Shown one piece after another: positions 43,559 through 50,618 of a DNA stretch of 64,000 nucleotides (position 1 is its first letter; every line of letters begins with the position of its first letter). The stretch lies in assembly GCA_016191785.1 (NCBI GenBank), contig JACPVJ010000172.1, forward strand, positions 37,056 through 101,055. Reading direction: 5' to 3'. The notes under the pieces were generated by a model. The model saw nothing but the letters and a program-made list of their open reading frames with translations, was not told where the DNA came from and made no database searches. The position numbers and the translations under genes are program-made. This stretch comes from Myxococcales bacterium. GTDB lineage: Bacteria; Myxococcota_A; Polyangia; Polyangiales; Polyangiaceae.

Positions 43559-44911
43559 ATGGTGCGTCGGGCGCTGACGGGTCGCATCATCGGGGGGGCC
43601 TTGGTGTTGGCGGCGTGCGGCAGCGGCGATTCGTCGAGCGGGCCGGGAACGGGCGGCACGGGTGGCGGCAGCGGCGGCACAACCACCGGGGGCGCGGGCG
43701 GCGCCGCTGGTGCGATCGGGTCGGGTAGCGCCAGCGGAGCGGGCGGCGCGAGCGGCGGTGGAGGCGTGGGCGGCGTCTGCGTGGACAGTTGCCCCGCGCC
43801 CAACGGCGGCGTGACCTGGGGCTGCACCAAGCGCTTCATGTACGGCATCAACTACGCCTGGAAGGACTTCGCCGGGGACTTCGGCGGGATCTCGGCCTGG
43901 GGCATCCAGGGCGTGTCCGGGCAGGCCAGCGCGCATGCCGCAGCGCTGGCGGACATGCGCGGTCACGGGGTGAGCGTGGTCCGCTGGTGGATGTTCCCAG
44001 ACTTCCGCGGCGACGGCGTGGACTTCGATGCCAGCGAGATTCCGACCGGTCTGGGTGGAACGGCCCTCGCCGACATCCAGAAGGCGCTCGAGCTCGCCGA
44101 GCAGGCCGACGTCTACCTGATGCTTACCGTGTTCTCGTTCGACAACTTCGGGCCGAGCGAGAACGTCGCCGGCATCTGGACGCCGGGCATCACGCCGATG
44201 GTCAAGGACGCGACCAAGCGCAAGGCGCTGATGGAGAAGGTCGTGCGCCCGGTGGCGAAAGCGGTCGCCGCCAGCCCCCACGCCAAGCGGGTGATCGCCT
44301 GGGACGTGATCAACGAGCCGGAGTGGGCGATGACCGGCAGCGACCCGTATGGCGACCCCGCCTTCGAAGCGAACGCGGACCTTGCCCCGGTGTCGTTCAC
44401 CGAGATGGAGACGTTCATCAAAGAGGTGACGGCCACCTTGCGGAGCGAGAGCGGCGCGCTGGTGACGGTGGGCGGCGCCGCCGCCAAGTGGGCCAGGGCG
44501 TGGACGAAGGTGGGCGTCGATTTCTACCAGCTGCACTCCTACGACTGGGTGGACAAGTGGTGGCCGCACACCAACGCGGCTTCGAGTTATGGGCTGGACA
44601 AGCCGTTGGTGATGGGCGAATTCCCGCCGACCGGGCTGAGCGGCGTGCCCTACTCGAGCGTGGTGCAAGCGTTCTGGGACAAGGGCTACGCCGGGGCGCT
44701 GTCCTGGCAGTACGACGAGATCAAACCCGCCGAGCTCGACGGCATCCAGGCGTTTGCCACGGCGCACCCGTGCGAGACGCACTTCACGCCCAAGACCAAC
44801 GCATCGATCGAGATCGCGGTCAGCCAACGCGGGCGGCGGTCGAAGAGCGTGCGCCGGTGCCGCACGACGGCTGGCGGAGTGAGCTGCACCCGGGCAGGTT
44901 TGGAGCCTTAG
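43559..44911 (+). CDS. GH5-like glycoside hydrolase lipoprotein
   Basis: ATG 43559 lies six bases after TACCCT, a possible -10 element for a leaderless mRNA. The 450-residue product has lipobox LVLAAC and a Gly/Ser tether (~25-75). The (beta/alpha)8 domain resembles GH5/GH2-type cellulase-mannanase folds: MYGINYAWKDFAGDFGG, VSVVRWWMFPDFRGDG, acid/base Glu in WDVINEPEW near 253, FYQLHSYDW, nucleophile Glu in VMGEFPP near 353, and LSWQYDE. It probably cleaves beta-glycans such as mannan. The exact GH family is uncertain. Confidence 0.85.
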   Translation: MVRRALTGRIIGGALVLAACGSGDSSSGPGTGGTGGGSGGTTTGGAGGAAGAIGSGSASGAGGASGGGGVGGVCVDSCPAPNGGVTWGCTKRFMYGINYAWKDFAGDFGGISAWGIQGVSGQASAHAAALADMRGHGVSVVRWWMFPDFRGDGVDFDASEIPTGLGGTALADIQKALELAEQADVYLMLTVFSFDNFGPSENVAGIWTPGITPMVKDATKRKALMEKVVRPVAKAVAASPHAKRVIAWDVINEPEWAMTGSDPYGDPAFEANADLAPVSFTEMETFIKEVTATLRSESGALVTVGGAAAKWARAWTKVGVDFYQLHSYDWVDKWWPHTNAASSYGLDKPLVMGEFPPTGLSGVPYSSVVQAFWDKGYAGALSWQYDEIKPAELDGIQAFATAHPCETHFTPKTNASIEIAVSQRGRRSKSVRRCRTTAGGVSCTRAGLEP

Positions 44912-44948
44912 TTTGCAGCGACCTCGCCCGGTCGCTTATGGTCGCCGC

Positions 44949-45296
44949 ATGCGCAAGGCCCTGGCTATGGTGGCAGTGTTCACGTGTTTCGCGGTTCCCG
45001 TTCGGGCCGACGTGCCGCCGATCGACCAGTGCTCCAAGGTCGGCGAGGCGTGCCCGAACGCCGGCAACGAAGGCAAGACCGCCGGGACGTGCGTGAAGAG
45101 CACCTGCACGCGCTTGAACAAGGCTACCGGAAAGAGCGACAGCTACGAGTGCACCAAATGCGTCGAGGGGCCGCCGCCGGCGCCCGCCAAGAAGTCGTCG
45201 GGGTGCGCTGCCGGTCCCCCGCACGGCGCGCACCGCGGCCCGGCTGCGATCTTCGCTGCGCTCTTGCTCGTTGCCGCGAGGCGGCGAGCCGGCTAG
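44949..45296 (+). CDS. Small Cys-rich protein with MYXO-CTERM-like tail
   Basis: ATG 44949 gives 115 residues: signal peptide (MVAVFTCFAVPVRAD), a cysteine module (CSKVGEACPNAGNEG, CVKSTCTRLN, CTKC), a Pro/Lys linker, and a C-terminus with Gly-Cys, a hydrophobic stretch (GPAAIFAALLLVAA) and RRR. That order is the MYXO-CTERM sorting signal handled by myxosortase, which anchors lipidated proteins at the surface. The single GC before the stretch fits. The role is unknown. Confidence 0.75.
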   Translation: MRKALAMVAVFTCFAVPVRADVPPIDQCSKVGEACPNAGNEGKTAGTCVKSTCTRLNKATGKSDSYECTKCVEGPPPAPAKKSSGCAAGPPHGAHRGPAAIFAALLLVAARRRAG

Positions 45297-45634
45297 CGAG
45301 CCCGCGCTTCTCGCAGGCGCGAGCCGACCGCCCAGAGATAGGCGGTCATGGCGCTCGCCCCGTCGTCGTCCAGCGCCACCCCGTGGTCCCGGCGCATCTC
45401 GGCGATCTCTTCGGCCCACTGGTCCGGCGGGACTTCGTCGGGCGACTTCAGGCTGTGGCAGCCAGCGCAGGTCCGCACGTAGAGCGTGCGGCCGCGCGCC
45501 AAACGGTCGGCGCTGGCGCCCGGAAACCGCTGCCCGGCCCGGGTCACGTCGCTGGAAGTGGGCGCGGGCAGGCCCGCGGCGCAGCCGACGGCCACCAGGG
45601 TCAAGAGCAGCGGAAACAGGCCACGCGCGGTCAC
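45293..45634 (-). CDS. Monoheme cytochrome c lipoprotein
   Basis: GTG 45634 overlaps the upstream stop (GTGA). The 113-residue product has lipobox AVGC and one c-type site CAGCHSLKSPDEV, with a following helix and Met-containing C-terminus (ASAMTAYLWAVGS). It has the size of a small class I cytochrome. Co-transcription with an outer-membrane protein behind a Fur-type site suggests a role in iron or electron handling. Confidence 0.85.
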   Translation of the reverse strand: MTARGLFPLLLTLVAVGCAAGLPAPTSSDVTRAGQRFPGASADRLARGRTLYVRTCAGCHSLKSPDEVPPDQWAEEIAEMRRDHGVALDDDGASAMTAYLWAVGSRLREARAR

Positions 45635-46455
45635 AGGTCCATCCCGAAGAGCACGCGCACGTTCACCCGCTCGTGGTGCTCGAGATCGAGCGAGCTGTCG
45701 TCATCGCCGCCCTCTTCCTCGCCCTTGATGGCGAACACCTGGGGCTGCACCGTGGCCGCCATCCACCACGCCTTCTGCGCGTAGGCCACCGAAGGGCCAA
45801 CCGAGAAGGCCGTGACCTCGTGCTCTTTGCCGCCTTCCAGCTCGCTGTGGCTGCGCGCTTCGAGCCCCAGGACCAGGGTCGGCGTCAAGAAATACCCGAA
45901 CGCCAAATCGGCTTCGAGCGCGATCTCGCGCTTGGTTTCGCCCTTCGACTCGAACTCCCATTCGTGCTCGCCCACCAGGTTGAGGGCGACGAGCGCGTTG
46001 CCCATCCGCTTGTCGAAAATCACTTTGGCCTCGAGCTCGGCCTCGGCGGGTGCCGCCGTCCACTCGAAGTAGAGCGCCGAGCCGATGGAATCGGCGAACG
46101 AGTCGCTGAGCTTGTACTTCCACTCGTTCGACACGCCGCCGAACTCGAAGCCCGACACGCGCGTGGTCTGCCCCGAGGTGGCGTCCGTCTCGTCGGCGGT
46201 CAGCGCCGTCATGTTCCAGTACCAGGCCATCTGCAGATCGGGCACCACGCCGAACTCGAACTCGAGCCGTTGGTCGAAGCGGCTGTAGTAGCTCTCGCGC
46301 CCGGCGCGCCAGGTGGTCCACGGCTCGAGCTCGACGTCGCCGGGGTTGAGCACGTTCGACTCGTAGGTGTAGGTGAAGTGACGTTCGGACGCCGCCGCAG
46401 TGCTGGGGAGGGCGGCGAACAAGGCGGCGGTGAAGAGGGCGGAGCGGAGAGACAT
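45631..46455 (-). CDS. Outer-membrane protein, Fur-linked
   Basis: ATG 46455 gives 274 residues. Signal peptide (FAALPSTAAASERHF) then repeated amphipathic strands: YTYESNVLNPGDVELEPWTT, DQRLEFEFGVVPDLQMAWYW, NEWKYKLSDSFADSI, ALYFEWTAAPAEAELEAKVI, ADLAFGYFLTPTLVLGLEAR, VNVRVLFGMDL. This is a transporter-type or sensor-type barrel of unknown ligand. A strong Fur-box-like palindrome lies 20 bases upstream of the start. The cytochrome gene overlaps downstream. Confidence 0.82.
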   Translation of the reverse strand: MSLRSALFTAALFAALPSTAAASERHFTYTYESNVLNPGDVELEPWTTWRAGRESYYSRFDQRLEFEFGVVPDLQMAWYWNMTALTADETDATSGQTTRVSGFEFGGVSNEWKYKLSDSFADSIGSALYFEWTAAPAEAELEAKVIFDKRMGNALVALNLVGEHEWEFESKGETKREIALEADLAFGYFLTPTLVLGLEARSHSELEGGKEHEVTAFSVGPSVAYAQKAWWMAATVQPQVFAIKGEEEGGDDDSSLDLEHHERVNVRVLFGMDL

Positions 46456-46471
46456 CGCGGGGAGGATGCCT

Positions 46472-46492
46472 TATTGAAAATGATTGTCAATA
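46472..46492. promoter_or_regulatory. Fur-box-like operator
   Basis: TATTGAAAATGATTGTCAATA (outer inverted repeat TATTGA/TCAATA) with core TGAAAAT-G-ATTGTCA, close to the 7-1-7 Fur consensus TGATAAT-N-ATTATCA. It is a local AT-rich island between divergent genes, 16 bases from the barrel start and 92 bases from the transporter start. Iron-replete repression of one or both is expected. Confidence 0.75.
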
Positions 46493-46584
46493 TCGGTTTC
46501 GCCGCGCCGGGCTCGGCCCAGGAAATGCCCGGGAAATGACGGGCACGATGGACTCGCTGGGCGCGCCGCCGCATAAGAGCGCGC

Positions 46585-47844
46585 ATGGCTGCCTCCCGTC
46601 GCCGTCCCATCAAGCGCTGGGTGGCGCTCGGCGTCGCGGTCCTCTTCGGGGCCTTGCTCGTCGCCTGGACCCGGCTTCGGGCCGTGCCCGTCGTGGTGAC
46701 GCCGGTCGTGCGCGGGCAAGCGGTCGAGGCGGTCTACGCTACGGGGAGCGTCGAAGCCGCAGACCGCGTGGTGGTCAAGGCCAAGACCAGCGGCAGCATC
46801 GCCGAGGTGTTCGTCCGCGAGGGCAGCCGGGTGAAGAAGGGCGAGCTTCTGGCGCGCATCGACAACCCGACGGCCAGCTTCGATCTGAAACGCGGCCAAA
46901 CGGATCTGAACGCGGCGTCGGCGCAGGCGGGGAAAGAGGCGCCGCAGATCGCCGTGCTGGCGGCGCAAGCTCGCGCGGTGGCCGCCGACCTCAAGCAGGC
47001 CACCCTCGAGCTCGACCGGACTCGGAAGTTGGTCGAGAAGGGCTCGGCGCCCGCATCGGAGGTCGATCGTGCGCAAGCGCGCGTCGATCAGCTGCAGGGT
47101 AGCCTGGAGGCCAACCGCGCCCAGCAGCGCGCCCTGCGCATCGACCTGTCGGCCAACGCCCAGCGGCAGGCGACCCAGGTGAAGTCCCTCGCCGCCCGCG
47201 TCGCGGACACCGAGGTGCGAGCGCCACTCGACGGCGTCGTGCTCGCGAAGAACGTCGAGCTGGGCGAGGTCGTCGCCCTGAACCAACCCTTGTTTCGCGT
47301 CGCAGACACCCGGGTCTTGCTGCTCGAGGTGAACGTCGACGAAGCCGACGTCGCTCGCGTCAGCGACGGGCTGAGCGGCAAGCCCAAGTCCGAGGCCGCC
47401 ATCAGCCTGTACGCCTTCGCCAAGACTGTGTTTCGCGGCGAAGTCGTCGAGATCTTGCCCGACGCCGATCGACAGCGCCGGGCGTTCGTCGCGAAGATCC
47501 GCTTCCTGTCGCCGCCGCCCGAGCTCAGAAGTGGCATGACGGCCGAGGTGAACGTGGTGACCGCTCGGCATGACGCCGTGCTGCTCGCACCGAGCTCTGC
47601 CGAGGCCGACGGGTCGGTCTGGGTTGCGGCGAATGGACGCGTCGAGCGCCGCCCGATCAAGGTCGGGATCCGCGATTTGCTGCGGGTCGAGGTGGTGTCC
47701 GGACTGGCCGAAGGCGAGAGCGTGGTGATCGAGGGGCGCGACCAGCTCGCTCCGGCCAGCCGAGTCCGTGTCACGGTGCGGCCCGCCGACAAGCACGACC
47801 CGCTGCCCGACTCGGCGGACATCGCCCAGACCACCCTGAGGTGA
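46585..47844 (+). CDS. HlyD/MacA-type periplasmic adaptor
   Basis: ATG 46585 gives 419 residues. One N-terminal span (~13-30) is followed by an adaptor fold: half-lipoyl region VVVKAKTSGSIAEVFVREGS and DTEVRAPLDGVVLAKNVELG, a long coiled-coil hairpin (~100-190), then beta-barrel strands with VRPADKHDP at the end. It links an inner-membrane transporter to the outer membrane. The permease and ATPase genes overlap downstream (GTGA, ATGA), so the three form one MacAB-like export system. Confidence 0.9.
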   Translation: MAASRRRPIKRWVALGVAVLFGALLVAWTRLRAVPVVVTPVVRGQAVEAVYATGSVEAADRVVVKAKTSGSIAEVFVREGSRVKKGELLARIDNPTASFDLKRGQTDLNAASAQAGKEAPQIAVLAAQARAVAADLKQATLELDRTRKLVEKGSAPASEVDRAQARVDQLQGSLEANRAQQRALRIDLSANAQRQATQVKSLAARVADTEVRAPLDGVVLAKNVELGEVVALNQPLFRVADTRVLLLEVNVDEADVARVSDGLSGKPKSEAAISLYAFAKTVFRGEVVEILPDADRQRRAFVAKIRFLSPPPELRSGMTAEVNVVTARHDAVLLAPSSAEADGSVWVAANGRVERRPIKVGIRDLLRVEVVSGLAEGESVVIEGRDQLAPASRVRVTVRPADKHDPLPDSADIAQTTLR

Positions 47845-49100
47845 CAGTGAGCCGCGTCGTCTTGTTCATTGCGCTGCGGCAGCTCTGGGATCGCAAGCTG
47901 CTCAACGGCATCGCCGTCTTGGGGGTGATGCTCGGCGTGATCGTGCTGATCGCGATCAACGGCATCATGCAGGGGTTTCAGACCAAGTTCCTGGACAACA
48001 TCCTGAAGATCAGCCCGCACGTCACCATCTTCGACAAGCAGCTGCGGCCGGCGGCGCCGCTTCTGGCGCGTTACGCCGACGACTTCGTCACGGCGCGCGT
48101 GTCCCACGAGAGCCCCAGCGACCGTCAGCTCCGGATCAGTCGGCCAAACGAGATCGTCCGCGCCCTCGAGCGGCTGCCCAACGTGGCGGCGGCCTCGGCG
48201 TTGCTCAACGGCAGCGCGGTGATCGCGCTGGGTTCGAAGCAGTACCCGGTCGACCTCCGCGGGATCGAGCCGCTGACGCAGGACCGGGTCACGCCCATCT
48301 CGCAATACGTGAAGGTCGGCGCCTACCGACCGCTGGCGAACGGCGAGGGCATCTTGCTCGGGAACGGCGTCGCGACCCGGATCGGCGCCAAGGTCGACGA
48401 CATCTTGACCGTGGGCTCGCCGCTCGGCGTCTCGAAGAGCCTGAAGGTCATCGGCATCTTCGACTCGGGGATCCCCCCGGTGGATGCGTCGCGGGTGTAC
48501 GTCTCGCTCCACGACGCGCAGACGATCCTGGGCAAGCCGGACGTCGTGGGTCGCATCGAGGTCAAGCTGATCGACACCGACCGCGCCATGGGGATGGCCG
48601 AGCAGGTCGAGCGGATGTTCGGCTACGACGCCGAGAGCTGGCAGGAGACCAACGCGAATTTTTTGGCGTTGTTCCGCCAGCAGAACACCATCATCGGCTT
48701 CGTGGTCGGCGCCATCTTGATGGTCGGTGGCTTCGGCATCTTGGCCATCCAGATCATGATCGTGCTGCAGAAGACCCGCGACATCGCCATCTTGCGCAGC
48801 GTGGGCTTTCATCGTCGGGACATTCTGGTGGCGTTCTTGCTGCAGGGCTTCCTGATCTCGCTGATCGGTGGCCTGCTGGGCGACGGCATCGGGCACTGGG
48901 TGCTGGTCGCGCTCGGTCGGCTGAAGACCAAGCAAGAGGGCCTGGTGAAGAGCGAGTACTTCCTGGTCTACGACGACCCGCGCTTCTACTTTTACGGCTT
49001 GGCGTTCGCGATGGCGGTCGGCCTCGTCGCGAGCTTCATTCCGGCCTGGCGCGGCTCGCGCGTGGAGCCGGTGGACGTGCTCCGGGGGCAGCTCGGATGA
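47841..49100 (+). CDS. FtsX/MacB-type ABC transporter permease
   Basis: GTG 47841 overlaps the adaptor stop; GTG 47847 is an alternative. The 419-residue product has an N-terminal span (~20-42: GIAVLGVMLGVIVLIAI), a periplasmic core domain (~45-265), then three spans (FVVGAILMVGGFGILAIQIM, VAFLLQGFLISLIGGLLGD, FYGLAFAMAVGLVASFIPA) and the FtsX end RGSRVEPVDVLRG. This is the mechanotransmission type (MacB/LolCE), which moves substrates without their crossing the core. Confidence 0.9.
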   Translation: MTVSRVVLFIALRQLWDRKLLNGIAVLGVMLGVIVLIAINGIMQGFQTKFLDNILKISPHVTIFDKQLRPAAPLLARYADDFVTARVSHESPSDRQLRISRPNEIVRALERLPNVAAASALLNGSAVIALGSKQYPVDLRGIEPLTQDRVTPISQYVKVGAYRPLANGEGILLGNGVATRIGAKVDDILTVGSPLGVSKSLKVIGIFDSGIPPVDASRVYVSLHDAQTILGKPDVVGRIEVKLIDTDRAMGMAEQVERMFGYDAESWQETNANFLALFRQQNTIIGFVVGAILMVGGFGILAIQIMIVLQKTRDIAILRSVGFHRRDILVAFLLQGFLISLIGGLLGDGIGHWVLVALGRLKTKQEGLVKSEYFLVYDDPRFYFYGLAFAMAVGLVASFIPAWRGSRVEPVDVLRGQLG

Positions 49101-49876
49101 GCGACGTCGGGCCGAGCAGCGGCCGCTCCGGCGCGCCGTCGACGCGTCGGCCCGCGCCCCCGCGCCGACCTTGGCCCGAGCCCGGACGGGTGGTGCTCGA
49201 GTGCCGCGGGCTCAGCCGCGATCTGGGGACCACCGTCCTGACCCGCGTGCTCTCGAACGTGAGCCTCTGTGTGCACGAGCGCGAGTTCGTGAGCGTGACC
49301 GGCGCGAGCGGCTCGGGGAAGAGCACGCTGCTCTATCTGCTGGGCGCGCTGGACCGCCCCACCGAGGGCAGCGTACTGGTGGACGGACACGACGCCAGCG
49401 CCGAAGACGACGAAGGGCGAGCGGTGCTGCGCTCCGAGAAGCTGGGCTTCGTGTTTCAGTTCCACTTCTTGCTGCCCGAGTTCACCGTGCTCGAAAACGT
49501 GATGCTGCCGATGCTCCGTCGCGGCCGTCGCAGCTCCGAGAGCGCCCGCGATCACGCCCGCGAGGTGATCGCCGCCATGGGCTTGGGCGAGCTGGAGAAG
49601 CGCCGCCCGAATCAGCTCTCGGGCGGTCAGCAACAGCGCGTGAGCATCGCGCGGGCGGTGGCCAACGACCCTCGCATCATCTTGGCCGACGAGCCCACGG
49701 GGAACCTGGACTCGAAGAACGGCGAGATCGTGATGGCGGTGTTCGAGTCGCTGGTGCGCGAGCAGGGCATCACGGTGGTGATGGTCACCCACGAGCGCGA
49801 CTTCGCGGCGCTCGCGTCCCGCCAGCTGGTGATGCACGACGGCGAAATCGTCGAAGACCGCGATCAGCGGGCGTGA
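49097..49876 (+). CDS. LolD/MacB-type ABC transporter ATPase
   Basis: ATG 49097 overlaps the permease stop (ATGA). The 259-residue protein has Walker A GASGSGKST, Q-loop FVFQFHFLLPEFTVLENVML, signature LSGGQQQR, Walker B IILADEPTGNLDSKNG and switch His VTHERDFAALA. An extra ~35-residue basic N-terminus precedes the domain. It energises the adjoining FtsX-type permease. The Fur site upstream of the adaptor suggests export of a siderophore or an iron-related cargo. Confidence 0.93.
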   Translation: MSDVGPSSGRSGAPSTRRPAPPRRPWPEPGRVVLECRGLSRDLGTTVLTRVLSNVSLCVHEREFVSVTGASGSGKSTLLYLLGALDRPTEGSVLVDGHDASAEDDEGRAVLRSEKLGFVFQFHFLLPEFTVLENVMLPMLRRGRRSSESARDHAREVIAAMGLGELEKRRPNQLSGGQQQRVSIARAVANDPRIILADEPTGNLDSKNGEIVMAVFESLVREQGITVVMVTHERDFAALASRQLVMHDGEIVEDRDQRA

Positions 49877-49879
49877 CGC

Positions 49880-50512
49880 TCACTTCTTGGCTTTGGGCCG
49901 CGCGTCGGGCGACAGCTCTTTGTTGCGCCAATAGTAGGCGTTCTTCTTGCCGCCCTCGTCGGTCATCCCAGCGATCTCGAGCTCTGCTTGGATCGCCGTC
50001 GCGCCTTCCGGCACGTGGTCCTTCTTCACGCACGAGAAGGTGATTACCGCCTTTTCTCCGGCCTTCATCGGTCCGTCGAAGATGTTCCCCGCGCAGACCT
50101 TCGAGGGGCGAGCCTTCTCGTCGTCCTTCACCTCGAGCTGCTTGCCCGCCTTGTCGTAGAAGTAGACCACGAGCTTCCCGTAGGTGATGTCCACCTTCGA
50201 GGTGTTGACCACGCGGAACGAGGGACCCTTGTCGTCCATCTTCCCGTTCCAGGTGACCTCCATCACGCGGGCCGTGCCCTTGGCCTCGCAGGGCTTCTCG
50301 AAGGTGCCCTCGCCCGAGGTGCCCTCCGGGCAGTCGTGCTTCGGCGCCGGCGGTGGCGCGCTGGCGGTCGCGCTGGGCGTGGGCGGCGCCACGGTCGCCT
50401 GGGGCGCGGCACTGGCGCTGCTTGCACCCTTGGCCGGCGCGGGTTTCTCGTCATCGCAACCGCCTGCAAGGAGCAGAACGGCAGCAACTAGCGTCGTCTT
50501 GGCGGTCGACAT
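49880..50512 (-). CDS. Hypothetical lipoprotein
   Basis: ATG 50512 gives 210 residues; the stop is three bases from the ATPase stop on the other strand. Lipobox LLLAGGC, a ~45-residue Ala/Pro/Ser tether, then a beta-sandwich-like domain: VMEVTWNGKMDDKGPSFRVV, SKVDITYGKLVVYFYDKAGK, VITFSCVKKDHVPEGATAIQ. It has the FxxExK-type features of FxLYD-like domains (exported small domains). Function unknown. Confidence 0.78.
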   Translation of the reverse strand: MSTAKTTLVAAVLLLAGGCDDEKPAPAKGASSASAAPQATVAPPTPSATASAPPPAPKHDCPEGTSGEGTFEKPCEAKGTARVMEVTWNGKMDDKGPSFRVVNTSKVDITYGKLVVYFYDKAGKQLEVKDDEKARPSKVCAGNIFDGPMKAGEKAVITFSCVKKDHVPEGATAIQAELEIAGMTDEGGKKNAYYWRNKELSPDARPKAKK

Positions 50513-50588
50513 GCCCGCACGGTAGCGGACGCCCGGCGCACAGGTCGAGCAGAGATTGTCGCCGACCGGGGTCCCTCATGGATGCCGG

Positions 50589-50618
50589 CGGCGCGTGTAC
50601 CTTGCCGTACACGCGCCG
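50589..50618 (-). terminator. Long hairpin after OPT transporter gene
   Basis: CGGCGCGTGTAC (50589-50600) pairs with GTACACGCGCCG (50607-50618), a perfect 12-bp stem with a 6-base loop, directly next to the stop at 50619. No U-tract follows on the minus strand. Confidence 0.6.
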
